Shown piece after piece: positions 1 through 11,801 of a stretch of DNA of 64,000 nt. Under the pieces are notes generated by a model that searched no databases, was not told where the DNA came from, and saw only the letters and a program-made list of their open reading frames with translations. This DNA is from Straminergon stramineum (lineage: Eukaryota; Streptophyta; Bryopsida; Hypnales; Calliergonaceae), in the NCBI GenBank assembly GCA_963920665.1, contig OY987266.1:25842248-25906247 (forward strand), in the 5' to 3' direction. How positions within the stretch are numbered: the stretch's first letter is position 1; each line of letters opens with the position of its first letter. A program made the position numbers and the translations under genes.

Positions 1-2
1 GG

Positions 3-920
3 CATACGAGGTCCGTGAAGGCACTCACACGACCGCAGTTGAACAAGCTCCGGGTTGCCAACCTCGAGATATTTGGGCTACTATGCTTCCTCCTTGCACT
101 GTATGGGCAACACATAGACCGGCCAATGATCCACTCGACGATTGCACTAGCCTGTGGATGGTGCCCAAATATGGAGAACCCCGCCATTGTTGATGCATAT
201 GAAGGAGACTATGAAGCCGTCAAGCCCAGCGTATTCACAGTCCTCAACGCACTCATTCAAGCAAAGTCAATGGAAGAGCAGGTAGCTACTAAATCGGCAA
301 TATTGGCAGATTGTGAGTATGCAGAGATTTTCTATGCAGTGTCGGCTCTAGACGCGGATGCTCCCCCCGACGGCCCCCTATCAACCTTCACTACTTGTGC
401 TCGACAGATCTTGCGACAACAGATTATGAAGGTGATTTTTGAAGGCCCTCGCTTAGCTGCCCAATGCATCCAGAGTGGCTTTAGCTACCCAATGGCATCA
501 TGTGCAAACTCCCCGCGGACCCGGAAGACATCTTCGCATTCAATCACGTGCACGTTGTCTAGCATTACCCCTGAGGCAATCGCTCCCATCTTTGGTGCGG
601 AAAGTGGAGTTGATGCAGAGGACTTCTTGAATTCATGCCAACTGGGGTCGCTTCCACCCGGCCTACAGGGTTGCTTTCGCACAGTCCTAAAGAACATGAG
701 CCAAGCAGGGCGGTATAAGTTGAACAAGTTTATAACAGACTCGGAGTACTTCACATTCGAACCAATCACTATCCACTTGAACGTGGCGTGGGAGAAGACC
801 CGCCTCCCAGAGGTGTCGACGTGCTTTCGGAGCATGACAATACCACCGTATGAGTCAGAGGAGGTGATGGCGGCGAAGCTTGCGTATGCTTCACTGCATG
901 GAGAGTATGGGAAAGCTTGA
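3..920 (+). CDS. HECT E3 ubiquitin-ligase-like protein, C-terminal part (5' end outside window)
   Basis: The frame is open from the left edge to a TGA at 918-920, so the start lies upstream; the GTG at 15 is not a real initiator. The last ~100 residues follow the order of a HECT domain: ITPEAIAPIFGAESGVDAED matches the 'TPEEL...G...IDVEDW' segment, then SQAGRYKLNKFITDS matches the 'R..LL.FVTGS' segment, and LPEVSTCFRSMTIPPYES carries the catalytic-cysteine signature (TCF, about residue 272 counted from position 15). HECT ligases take ubiquitin from an E2 onto this Cys and pass it to a substrate. The N-lobe half is divergent and only loosely recognisable. Single-copy status is unknown. It lies 2.7 kb upstream, same strand, of a DDE transposase pseudogene, so it may be transposon cargo rather than a cellular ligase. 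I am confident of the HECT C-lobe, not of function. Confidence 0.65.
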   Translation, partial: HTRSVKALTRPQLNKLRVANLEIFGLLCFLLALYGQHIDRPMIHSTIALACGWCPNMENPAIVDAYEGDYEAVKPSVFTVLNALIQAKSMEEQVATKSAILADCEYAEIFYAVSALDADAPPDGPLSTFTTCARQILRQQIMKVIFEGPRLAAQCIQSGFSYPMASCANSPRTRKTSSHSITCTLSSITPEAIAPIFGAESGVDAEDFLNSCQLGSLPPGLQGCFRTVLKNMSQAGRYKLNKFITDSEYFTFEPITIHLNVAWEKTRLPEVSTCFRSMTIPPYESEEVMAAKLAYASLHGEYGKA

Positions 921-3642
921 TGTAGCATGCAAAGACAGATGGAAGTGGACATGGGAATTCTAATCACCCACGTAGTGTACGGCTCTTGTTTTGAACACTG
1001 AATTTGCCTTTGTGGATCGAATTTGACGATTGAGGTCATGGCCTTCTTGGGACACACAGACACTCGTTTATTACCGCAGTTACATTTTCCAACTCATGTA
1101 TTTAGGACTCACGTACTAAACTGCATTGTATACACCTACACTCTCAAATTGCACAAGCTAAACTTACTTCGGTATAGAACAAGATTCATGCATGTGCATC
1201 AACACTTCCTGAATCGTGATTAGGCTCACATGTGCCATTGGCTGCGGCTTCACACAAAGACTCTAATGTAAACCAAATCTTCGTAACAAGCCTTGTTTTT
1301 GTGGAGGCAGATCATCTTCCATTGTTACCTGAGCAGTCTCAGTGTCTCAGACTCTTAGATGTAGTGAATCAGTTGTTGATGAAATCTATTGTGTTAACTA
1401 AGAGCGGTCCATTCCTATATGAGCAATTGGTTTTCCAAAATTTAATTTAATTATGAGTAGTACAACGCTCTGCGAGATCACATGGTATGACCAAGTCAAC
1501 TCCGTGTGGAGGCAGCAAATCCTGGTATTCATTTCCTAGTATGAAAGCATTGTTTGCCCATCGATCGTCACCGCCATGCAGTTCTCTACTTTTAGCTAGT
1601 CTTGATGCCAATCGTCTCACAAGATATGTAGCCTCATGAGAGAGTGAACAATCTGATACATCTAGTGTATGCTAACGTTGTACAGCTTTGTCAGCCTGCA
1701 AATGTTGTACAGAAAATTGCTCTGTGATACTGCTTATCTTTTGGACGTTAACATGAGGCTATTAAATGAGACGTAAGTTGCGTAACATTTCTCTGGAACA
1801 CAGAAATCAAGACTAGTTTCCTCTAGCCTAGCTTTGGTTTGGATGGAGATGTTGATGTAGTCTATCTAGCCTTTAGAAGATCGGAGACGCCCTCATTCTC
1901 TGCGGTTTGCTTATGTTTTTGTATTGTGTCCTGATAGAAAGCCGTCATGATGATGGAGATTGATACGAAGAACAAGAGACGGAGGGCTAGTCAGTCCTTA
2001 GATTTCAGTTACTCTATTTTTATTAGAACTTACTTGAGGAGAGAAGCGAGTGGTCTCCTTTAAGAAGACTAACCTCTTGTTGGTGGAGCTCTAGAGAGAT
2101 GTTGGTGTGATATTAATTAGAATTCTTGATCCGATCTTACTTAGTCCGAGAAAAACCAGGACTCTAGGAGTATGAATTGACGTAAGGTATTCTTGCGCTG
2201 CACATAGTTTGTCAGTTGCATCTCATTGATTGCTTGAGTAATCTTGATGTTAAAGAATAAGCACTGAAATGACTGAAGAAGCCTTTGGTTTGATTAATAG
2301 GATCCATTGCAAGGGATACTTTAATGTTTTTTAAGATCGAGAGCTATGTATCGAATTTAGATTGAAACGTCAGGCTAGGTTGCGAGAAGAATTTTGTTAA
2401 ATTTTTAGATTTGACATGTGAAAAGAGGATTGAAAGACTTCAAAACATTTTTACATTTTTAAAAACCTCATGATCAAACATTATAATGTTTCAATCTATA
2501 ATTGATATAGTTGTATTTTCTTTTTCTATGTAATCTCTAACATGTCTAGTTTGAATTTGTATGGTTACAATTAAAAAAATTGGTATTACTTATCACAATA
2601 TTGGCATGTCGTTCAAATTAGAGTGAATTCCTCAAGTCTAAAGAATATCAAGGGTCATTATGGGGTTTTACTAAAATATACATTTACTCTTCAAAACACT
2701 TTATGGAAGGCTTTGTATCATATGTTTTAATCTGGTTTTAATCTCTTTGGAAATTCATAATTCATTCATTACATGTTGTAGAAATGCACCTAATGAAGTT
2801 TGTAAGTCTCTTTTGACTTTCAATAAAGTTTAACGCGAAAATGACATTGAAAATTCACTAAACTCTTTCATCAAAGATGATACTTTTCTTAAACATTCAA
2901 ACACAAGATCTTGCTATAGACCAATACATAGAATATGAAGAAGAGGGTGTATATATTTTATCCGTACATGTAGATTTGGAATTAATCTTTTGAATTTAAA
3001 AAAAAAAATTAGAATTGATAATAGTTTACTTCTTAAGGAATTTTGAAGGAATTTTGAAGGAATTTATGGTTGGTACATATTTTTCAAAGCCTTTAGTACA
3101 TTCTAGATAGGGCGCCATTTTAGAGGCCTATGCCCTTTCAACTTCAAAATTTGATAACTAATTTTGCGAAAGCTACCAAAACAATGAACCCAAATTTGAT
3201 TAGATGTGAACCCCACATGTCTTCAATGAAAAGACTTTGAAGATATACTCACAAATATTTCAAGATTCTGAAGTCCTCAAAATTCAATTTCAGGCCTTAG
3301 TTGGTGCACTTTAGAGCGTACTACCACTATAATTTTTGAAAATAAAAAATAATAAGACCAAGTAGTCAAAGCTCCGCAGTGGCTCCCCATCTTGCTTTGC
3401 CCTTCTTGTCTCCTTCTGTCATGTTCCTACTCTCTACGCCCCTTGTCCATCGCTCCCACCATATCTTGCTGCATTACACAACCTCCGCTCCTGCTCCACA
3501 AAGTATTACACTGTTTCAGGTGTGCAGATAAGTAAGTTAGAGCAATTGTTGGCCTTACGTGGCCCCAAGAGAGGTGGGAGTAGCAAGGGTCTGAAGAATT
3601 TGATCCCACAAGATATAGGGTTAGCATTTGAGTGACTTCGGA
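921..3642. other. intergenic, AT-rich, no gene recognised
   Basis: I see no supported exon here. Open frames are short and without family resemblance. A simple AAGGAATTTTG direct repeat lies at 3040-3065, and the same phrase recurs near 12,420, so part of this stretch is probably old repeat DNA. If the HECT gene and the DDE transposase gene belong to one element, this would be its internal spacer. Confidence 0.5.
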
Positions 3643-5554
3643 ATGGCTGACTCCGATTGGGACTCGGTCGGTGTTCACGAGGACGGTGCTTTCGAGGTAG
3701 ACAGAGAAATTGCAGAACATGATGGTTCCGAGAATGACACGGATGGGCGAATTAGAACTCTAATACCGGAGCACAAATTGGTGGACCATGTAGAAGAACT
3801 TCTCAATCGCGGGGATCACCTCTCTACAATAGCGATGGCTCTTAGGGTATCGAGGAAGGTTCTGGCGTGCCAATTATACGATTTAGGCTGGAGTGGAGTT
3901 TATCACACCCTCATGCCGCACGAGTGTCAGGATGCAATATTGTCAGTCGTGCCACTAAATCGTGCAGGGTGCAATTAGGGAATCCGACAGGCCCAATCGC
4001 TAGTGCGGAGGGAGCTGGGGCTTCGTATACCCCGCCAACAGGTGCGGGATGTGTTGCACAGCCTGCAACCAGGCCACATGTATCGGAGGGAAGTGCGAGC
4101 TCTCTTTCGAGGGCAATATGACATCGTAGAACCCATGGTTCTTTGGCACATGGATTGTGAGTGCACGCACCATGATCCTTCTGCTTGGGAATTTAAAGTA
4201 TTGTTTAAGACCCTTCTATGTTGCAAAGCCTTTAGAAAGTACTATTTGAGAGAGGCTGCATCGTAAAGTGTAGTGCTTGATTTGGTTGCTGTAGACCATA
4301 TTTGTTCCCGTCATGTAGCATATGATAAATTGGCGAAGTGGAAATTCAGAATCCATGGTGGAATTGATGGGGCGTCGCACTTTGTGTTATGGTGCATGGT
4401 GGCTACGGATAAGCTTGCGACAACAATTTTCAAGGGCTACAAGGCGGCTGTTGATTTATACGGCCACCCCATACGTTTCCAGTCTGACTATGTAGCTGAG
4501 TACGGTTTGGTCCGCCGAGAGTAAGAGCGAGCACGCCCAGATGTAATCAAGACTTTCTTGACCGGGTCGTCCGTGCACAACCAGGTAAAGACGGAGGCCT
4601 TGAACTTGTTTCCTTGGGCTCAAAACAAGATTAAGCTTCTCAAGGTTTAGGGTCTGCGCAAATCCAATTCATACTTGACTAGCAAGGCTAAATGTGTCGG
4701 GTTTGGATTTAGCAAAAACCAGACACATTTAGATTTAGCAAATACAAATGGAAATGAGAAATTGAAATCACTACATTTTGGCTAATTTCGAGGAGCCAAA
4801 ATTTGACACTGACTGGCCCAGAACCGGTATCCATCTCGGTTGGTTCGAATTGATAGTGTTTGCCGTGCTTCTGTTGTGATCTTAGAGAATTGAACACTTT
4901 TGAGGTCAGGTGTGGAAGAAGACGGCGTGGTTCTATCACTCGTTGTTCATTGCGATGTGCAATGAGAATGTGCTTGACCTGAACAACGTGTGGCACATGA
5001 GCTCTCTACACCTTGTCTTCCTGCCTCTTATCCAGGACGATGTTGACCGCCACATTTCTGCATGGAACAACCACCGCTTACGGAAGATAAGTGAAAACGG
5101 GCGTGATATTCCAAGCCACGTTCCTGAGGCAGCTTTCCAAGTATACGAGCGACAACAAGGATGGATAAAACCGCCTAGAGTATTGCCCTCCGACAACGCG
5201 CGTTATGGTGTGTACGCTAGGCTCCCTGCAGTACCGGACCACGGAGAGGAACCAGCAGTGTTAGACGGCGAAGCCCAAGGCCTCATCGGTACACCTCTCG
5301 ATCTCACAGGAGCCACACTGCCTACGGCGATTAACAATATTAGGGATCAGGCTTACGAACTTGGGAAAGGTTGGTATCCATCCGGTGAGGAAAAATATGC
5401 ATCCCATCTTGGAGTAACTACAGAGTGCTTGGAAGCGCTACGGTGGACCGATGTTACAATGATCGAGTATTTCAGGGGCAAAATGGAGGAAGTAGACGAA
5501 TGTCGGCTACATTTTGTGCGAGCATTGTACGCTGTGGTGTCTCAGGGTGGTTGA
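3643..5554 (+). pseudogene. DDE integrase-core transposase (three exons, three in-frame stops)
   Basis: The frame can be followed through three exons: 3643-4156, 4319-4584 and 4886-5554, with GT-AG borders (GAT-T|gtgagt...gtag|CA; CAG|gtaaag...cttag|AGA). An N-terminal helix-turn-helix region (HLSTIAMALRVSRKVLACQL) leads to LRIPRQQVRDVLHSLQP, then WHMD (first Asp) joined to KLAKWKFRIHGGIDG, RFQSDYVAEYG (second Asp), SSVHNQ joined to RIE (third acidic residue), then LHLVFLPLIQDDVDRHISAWNNHRLR. This matches the eukaryotic integrase-core family with IHGGIDG and SVHNQRIERLW motifs. In-frame stops sit at 3976-3978 (TAG), 4522-4524 (TAA) and 4901-4903 (TGA, where the family has the Trp of ERLW). 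No frameshift is needed anywhere. It is probably an inactivated transposase. Terminal repeats were not found. The upstream start (ATG 3643) is the first Met in a frame that opens slightly earlier. Confidence 0.7.
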
Positions 5555-6942
5555 AATGACTGTGGTTACATTGTTATGGAGGCGCTGGCAGAGTTCACGA
5601 ATGCTCTTTGTGGTGAGTAGCAAGAGGTGGAGGGCATTTAGTGGTTTTACGAAAATACAGGAAATTCTGTTCATGAATTCAAAATGTGTTGCCATTTGAA
5701 TTCTATTTGTTTCATGATATGGTCAATCACACTAGCTAGCTATTTTTGAACCATGACCTCTTGGTCCTTCATCCTTGTTTAGGATTTAGAATATCATTCC
5801 TTGGTCTTTTCACCAGTTCTAGACACTGATTTCATGTTTGTTGGTTTTCATGATTTAGAGTTTGCTACCAAGCCCTACCCTTTTGACTTATAGGCTTGTC
5901 TGGTCTTGTCTCTTTTGCAGGGCATTTCCACGTGTTTGGTTTGCTCGTGTTGGCAGTAGTGTTCAACATCTTGCGTTGTAGTAGGTGGACCGATTTGGCA
6001 CCCATCTAGAGAGTGTGCGGGGAGGTGCGAAAGAGCAGCTGGAGAACTCTCGTGCCCATTTGGAGCCTCTATTGAGCTCCAAGAGCAAATCCACATGGGC
6101 ATTGAAGGTGACCAGTCCAATGTCACCTAAGTGACAAGAGGCTCTTGCATTCTGAGGGAAATAGGATCTTTCTTTTTGAGGTGGTCATGGTATATGTACT
6201 CTTGAATTCTTCAATTGCTAGTTTAGAAGTATCCAAAGAACTGTATCACTGGAGAAAGCTTGGTCGACTTGACCAGATTAATTATGTTCACTGTGATACC
6301 CAAAGAGAATCACCTAATTCTTTTCTTCTAATTGACCTCAATTGTAAGAAACTTTAGAATTCATGATTTCTGAAATGAAGAGATTGTGGTGTTCTCTCAC
6401 AGTCTTCTCATAACTACCTTATAACACTTGCGAAGTCCAATTTTCCTCCTAATGGACTGGACTGGATCTCCACTTTCGACCAACAATTGAGGGTACACAC
6501 CTTACTCATCTGGCATCATGCAACAATAAAAAGTAAGACAAATTTTAGTTAGTGTATGGAATAGTCCTTAGTTAGCCAAAATGAATGCCTGACTTATGTA
6601 CACCCACAACCAATATGGCCCAAAAATGACACACCTAATTTGGACCCAAAAACTTAAATATTGATTACTCAAGATGTACTATACACAATCAAAACATGAA
6701 AGTCTAAGAGCCTAGTGTCAGGTTTTGGTACATCTAAAGAGAGTACCTTGAACATTCATAACTTACTCATACAATGTCTAAAGAATTCATGCTAAAATGC
6801 ACTGGAATCCTCTTTCAGTTGCCAATAAGATCCAATAAAAATATGATCAATAGTAGTAACTATGCTTAGTTGTAATTAGTGCCAATTACAAGTGCGCACA
6901 TTGTACATAATTTTGAATGATGGATCTAATTGGATTTGTCAA
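5555..6942. other. intergenic, no gene recognised
   Basis: AT-rich sequence without a convincing exon. Short open frames at 5,875-6,126 (minus) and 6,145-6,357 (plus) show no motif, repeat or splice context I can support. Confidence 0.45.
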
Positions 6943-7080
6943 TGGCAGACACTGCACGCCCTTGGAACCTGCAAGATCCTCATATTTGGTGTGGGTCCAT
7001 TGGGGTGCATCCCCTCGCAACTCTACCTACAAAAGAGCCCAGACGGCACATGCATCGAGTTCATCAATGGAGCAAGATGA
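6943..7080 (+). pseudogene. GDSL esterase/lipase fragment (single exon remnant)
   Basis: A 45-codon open stretch ending in TGA reads LHALGTCKILIFGVGPLGCI followed by PSQLYLQKSPDGTCIEFING. This is the strongly conserved central segment of plant GDSL esterase/lipases ('LY.LGARK..VFGVGPLGCIPS ... S.DG.CI..IN'), which lies between the N-terminal GDS block and the C-terminal DxxH block. Neither of those blocks is visible within 1 kb on either side, so this is a captured or leftover exon. GDSL enzymes are secreted hydrolases acting on lipid and cutin esters; this piece alone cannot act. Identity of the segment is fairly safe; whether distant exons exist is not. Confidence 0.65.
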
Positions 7081-8530
7081 TGAAGAGATCGGAGACCCGG
7101 GTGACGGAGTAGGACATGGCGACAAATTGTTCAAGTCCAGCGCAAGTTTGGTGGCGACGGAAACCTACGCGTTGGTGACGGAATCCTACACCACGGCGAC
7201 GGCGGCATGATAATGTTGTTGTCGAGGATGCCAACCCTAAAACCAGTCCTAAAACCAAACCACTTCATTCCGGATTGGAGTTTAGGATCAACTGCCCGTT
7301 AAAGCCCCGAAACTGCCCGACAGAACACGGAACGAAGGCGGAGAAACGTCCGGGAAGGCGTCCTTGAACCGCACGAAGGGGGCTGCATCAGGCTTTCAAG
7401 GATTGGGGACTCACTGTCGCAGAAACACTACCGTCTCCCTGATGAGTAACTCCAATAACCTGACCGAGGTTACCAAGGCCATACCAGGTGTTGTTCAGGA
7501 ACTCCTGAGGATTTCCACCGTCCCTAATCTACACCATCACTGCCAGGAGTGTTGCTGCACACCAGGGTCCCCACGGCTCTGCAGGCCAAAAAGTATTCCA
7601 TATACGATTGACGAAGAATTCAACCGAAGACGTGATATTGCGTCACGGTGGAAGACTACGCTTGAGGGATCCGCATGTGGGACTGATCAAACTGTAAGTT
7701 ACCTGAGAAGAGAAACCCTACAGGAGGGACAACGAAACCCTAGGCCCAGACTTCGTTCGCTTGAGCATGGAAGTGCTTTACCGTAGCTCGATGCTCCTTT
7801 CACAGCTGATGAACTGCTGAATGTTGTGACAAACATAGCTCAAGCAGCTTTTCCTTCGTTTCTTTGGTACCGTAATGATTTTGGGAATTTTGCCTTTCGG
7901 ACGAAGACGACGACCTAGTTTTGGTTCCCAATTGACATGACTTTATCGTCGGGTGAAGGCAGTGGTTCGATTGGGGAGTATGCCGACCGACCATGCCGGA
8001 CGTAAACTTCATTTTAGCTTGAACGGCAGTATCAATGCTCTAATCCTCGGCTTTGAGGATCTGCAGCCCTAATAATTTCCTCCAGAGTGTCACACGAGGA
8101 GGGCCCCAGAGATTCATGTTCTTCTGTCTGGCCCTTCGAGTCCATCACAAGTGATTGCCAGGCTTGCTGAAGAAGTTTTTCGAGTTCACACTCCGAAATC
8201 ACGGCTGTTGCACTTTCCTTTCTTTAGCAGCTTCAAAGCTAGGAGCTTGGCATCTTTGGCTGCAAGAGCCAATGGGGGAGGATCTTGGAGGACGATGAGG
8301 TCTTCCGTCTTACACGGAGGCTTGGCAATACGGTAAGACAAAACTGAAACTATAAGTTACCGAGCAAAGTTACTGTGTCCCTCGGACTGGCAGACGAAGA
8401 TTCTGCATTGCGACGAAGCCGATGCGCTTGCAATCAACGAGCAACTTTGTATAATAAAATCTGCTTTCCGCTTGTGATTGAATTGTGTTCCATCGTATTA
8501 TCAGTTGCTTGAATTACGGAACTAATTGTC
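7081..8530. other. GC-richer spacer and start of duplicated unit A
   Basis: From about 7,604 on (GATTGACGAAGAATTCAACC) the sequence is collinear with 30,485 onward, marking the left border of the duplicated unit that contains PAI-A and TNL-A. The 7,604-8,530 part is conserved with 30,485-31,416 and is the likely promoter and 5' leader of the PAI gene. The 7,210-7,600 part is not shared, is GC-rich, and shows a coding-like minus-strand frame with stops that I could not assign to a family. Confidence 0.5.
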
Positions 8531-11130
8531 ATGCTGCCTCCGCGCGGGCATGGTAATTTCGTTACTGGGACTCCTCGCATTTCTCATTTAATCACGTTTA
8601 GTAATCCTGCGTTGACGCTGCGGCTGCGTAATGGTGGTCACGCATCCGCAAACGGGCGACAAGCGACTCCTATTGCGTCTCTGCAAGTGCAAGAATCCGG
8701 AGAATCGGCGAGCCCCTTGATAAAAATGTGCGGGATCACGAGTGCAGCAGATCAGATGCAGCCGCAGCTGCTATCGCGGGGGCGGATTACGTTGGCATGA
8801 TCGTGTGGCCGAAGTCCAAGAGGTCTGTGAGTGTGAGTTTGGCAAGGGAGATCGCGTCTGCGGCGAGAGAAAACGGTGCAGAGCCGGTTGGTGTGTTTGT
8901 GGACGAGAGTGCGGTGGAGATCCAGAGAGTCTGTAGTGATGCCAATCTCGCCATCACCCAGGTTGGCTCCTGAACTTCACTGAAAAATCCTTTGGAATCC
9001 CAAGAGTGGGAGAATCATTATGCTTCGAGTGTTGTCGATGAATTAGCAAATTGAGAAAAGTTTTGCCTTCATGTGAAGTATGCAAGGGCTTCGGGTTTCG
9101 GGTTTTTGAATCGGCAATGTTGGAATGAGGAAGTTTAAATTAGGGTGGTCCCTGTCATGAATGAATTTCAGAGCATAATCCTGGTAACCACAAAATCGTG
9201 TGAATCATTTTGCTTCTCGACTTATTTCGGAAAGTTTCCCCTTTTACTGAATTGTGCAGGGGTTTCGGTTTTCTGAATCGACCTTTCTTGAATGAAGAAA
9301 GTTCAACTTAGGGTCTCGTGTCGCAGTTGCATTTCAGAAACTCATCTTGTCAATCACGAAGGTGGGAGAATCATACTTCAACTCTGTACTGGATGAATCA
9401 TTCTTCTAATTTTCAAATCGAGAGAAACTTTTTCCTGCATTTGAATTGTGCAAAGTTCAGGGTTTAGGGTTTTCGGATCCTTCATTTAAGTTGGACTTCA
9501 GGGGTGTTAGGGTGCAAACCGAAGAGGCGGTTCTCAAACGCGATTTGATTCCTCTAAGCTGGGGGTAATATGTCTAGGATCAGATTCGGGGGTTATGAAT
9601 TGCTTGGGTCAGAGTGGAAAGAAATTTGTGAAATCTTGCATTCGAGGTTGAATTCTGTGACACCCTTTTAGGGCACAATTAAGTTTGCGATGAGCCATGC
9701 AATCGGGTTGTTTGTTTCGGAATCTCGCTCCGTGCATTCTGAACTCCAGAATGTCGTCTCCATGCACTAGCTTCGTCGTAGAGATTTCAAATCGGGTCAC
9801 ACCCAAAGGGCTTCTTCTTTCCACAAAGTTTTAGGCCCCTTGTAGAGTTTTGGAGCCTGATTCTGAAGCTGCCTGCTTCTGTTCGCCAGCTCTGATAGCC
9901 CTGATGAGGAATTTTTCTTGCATGAGTTTATTCGAGTTTATGCTGTGAGTTGATTTGCGAGGGTTTTTTCACTAGTGGATACCAAGTTCTTGCTGCTCTT
10001 GATAGTGGTGGTGGCTTTACAGTTTCACGGCGATGGTGCAAGAGCTTCTCTTCCACAAGGTTTACCCGCGTCCTTGAAGGTGATCTATGTATTGCACGCT
10101 AACCAAAATGGAGTCATTCAAATTTCCTTCCCCCAAAGTGACGGTGGCCCTCTCGTTGACTGGGTGCTGGTTGATGGCTTACAAGGGGGCAGGCATGCAT
10201 GACTGGCTGGTTTCTAAATTTTACTTTTTTTGGTCTTGGAAGTGCGTCCTTGTGTGGTGCCAATGTAAGATGCTGAGGTTAACCGTCGCTTAATGGTGAT
10301 TTGGATACGTACAATCAAAACCAAAATCAAGAGTTATTTTTCTTTTTAGACACATTGGAAGTATAAATTTAGAAAATGAATTATAAATTTTGGAGTGTCT
10401 CTTGTAGTTTCTGTGAATTTTCGAAGTCAGAACATTCACCTGAATTCTCAATCTTGTCATTCTTGGGCCTTGCCCCACCAAGGAGCGCGAGTTAGGTAAC
10501 TAGGGTCCTCCGGTCCATTAGCTTTTGCAGTCGGAAGTCAAGCAACCTATTGTGTGTCCACACTTGCAAGCTAACCAATCGGGAGTTAGGCTTTCGAGGT
10601 AGCTAACTGCTACCACTTGGTTTGTGTGGGCGGATTTAGCCCTTCAAACCGTTGGTTTAGGCATTGTAAGTTGACTTGCCCGAAATTGGGGAGGTCATTG
10701 GTGGGGAGTAGGCACTGTGAACCCTAATTCAGATATTAGAGCTATAAGATATGAGATTCAGATCCAGGTTATTGAGATTTGGGAAGCTGATTTGGGAGAA
10801 CAAGACTAGGTGACTGTACTGACTGGTGCTTTCCACAAAATGCTTTCCACAAACTCGCAGTGGGGAGCAGTTTGATTGGAGAAGTTTTCAAGTTCCCAGT
10901 ATGAAGAGCAGGAAAGGCTGGCTTTTGGCAGGGGGACTTACTCCAAGTAATGTTGCTACTGCTCTTTCTCTTTTAGCTCCTAATGTTGTGGATGTTTTTA
11001 GTGGCATTGCGGGGTCTGATGGAATATGCAAAGACCCTGCTCGGATTGAAGTCTTTGTTAAGTCAGTGCAGAATTCGAGCTTGCTTGTAGAAGACAATTT
11101 GTCCAGGTGAGTAGCTTCGATGGTATTTAG
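8531..11130 (+). pseudogene. PAI: phosphoribosylanthranilate isomerase, copy A (frameshifted)
   Basis: PAI catalyses the third step of tryptophan synthesis, isomerising N-(5-phosphoribosyl)anthranilate in the plastid. Exon 1, 8531-8961, encodes a Ser/Thr/Arg-rich plastid-type transit peptide (about 60 aa) then KMCGITSAAD, AGADYVGMIVWPKSKRSVSV and VGVFVDESAVEI. Exon 2, 10023-10192, starts FHGDGARASL and includes VDWVLVDGLQGG. Exon 3, 10861-11106 (or to the stop at 11130), includes GWLLAGGLTPSNVATALSLL and VVDVFSGIAGSDGICKD. These are the PAI barrel motifs in order. A five-base tandem duplication (CAGAT) near 8746-8757, absent from copy B, shifts the frame after KMCGITSAAD. The intron-2 donor is GC (AG|GCATGC) where copy B has GT; GC-AG introns can splice. 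Apart from the five bases the reading frame is sound, so the break is probably young. Lies 8 kb upstream of TNL-A. Confidence 0.8.
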
Positions 11131-11527
11131 TGACGAATAGGTGATATGGCAATAGCTTCTGAAGTCCAGCCATTGGGCGACATTTATTCAGTTCATAGGG
11201 CCAGAGACGGAGTGGATGATTTCACTAGATATTCTTTAGTTTCCTTCAAATACGGTTGCAGGAGATGACAAATTCAGATCATCGCAATGTAACAGAGATA
11301 TGATGTTATTCGGATTGAAGAAGAGCTCCACTATATATATGATCCGAAGAAAAACATATTATTGTGAAATTGGATGATCTTCCTTTGTGAGCCGGTTGAT
11401 CAAGTGTCTGTCCCTCCGAAACGTTTGGTCTACGCCATAGAACATGGGTGATTCGAATTTTTTAGTGATACTGCTGAAATAGTATTCGACCATATTAACT
11501 CTGTATTTATTCTTTTCTAGTTTCTAC

Positions 11528-11801
11528 CAGCCCCTTTTTTTTTGCACCACGGGGCCAGATTGCACCATTTCAAAATAAATGTCTCGTTTTCACCAGATAG
11601 AAGTAATCTTTTTTTGCCCAAAAATTTCCATTTCAATTAAAAATGTGGGTGAAATCGCCAAATTTGGATGAAAAAGTGTACAAATATGATTTAAAAGTGT
11701 TTTTTGGTCCAAAAGGTGGATGAACATGGAAATACAATACTTCACTAAATTTTCTGTGATTGACATCATGGGACGTTCTTAAAAAGTAAAAAAAAGGGTT
11801 T
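11528..11801. mobile_element. hAT-like non-autonomous insert (8-bp target duplication)
   Basis: A 274-bp insert flanked by identical 8-bp copies GTTTCTAC (11,520-11,527 and 11,802-11,809). Copy B has a single GTTTCTAC at 34,469-34,476 with the same flanks, so it is the empty site. The ends are CAGCCCCTTTTTTT on the left and, reversed, AAACCCTTTTTTTT on the right, giving a weak inverted repeat. An 8-bp duplication is the hAT hallmark. No coding capacity. Confidence 0.7.

Noticed and set aside
485..1063. Long minus-strand open frame over the HECT gene
   Set aside because: It has no family motifs, while the plus strand carries ordered HECT landmarks; it is the antisense shadow of the real frame.
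4835..4860. tRNA-like B-box (GGTTCGAAT)
   Set aside because: No A-box or foldable cloverleaf is present nearby, and the segment lies inside the transposase intron. I found no tRNA or rRNA gene in the window by eye.
7210..7600. Coding-like minus-strand text in a GC-rich block
   Set aside because: Stops interrupt it and I cannot match it to a family; not called as a gene.
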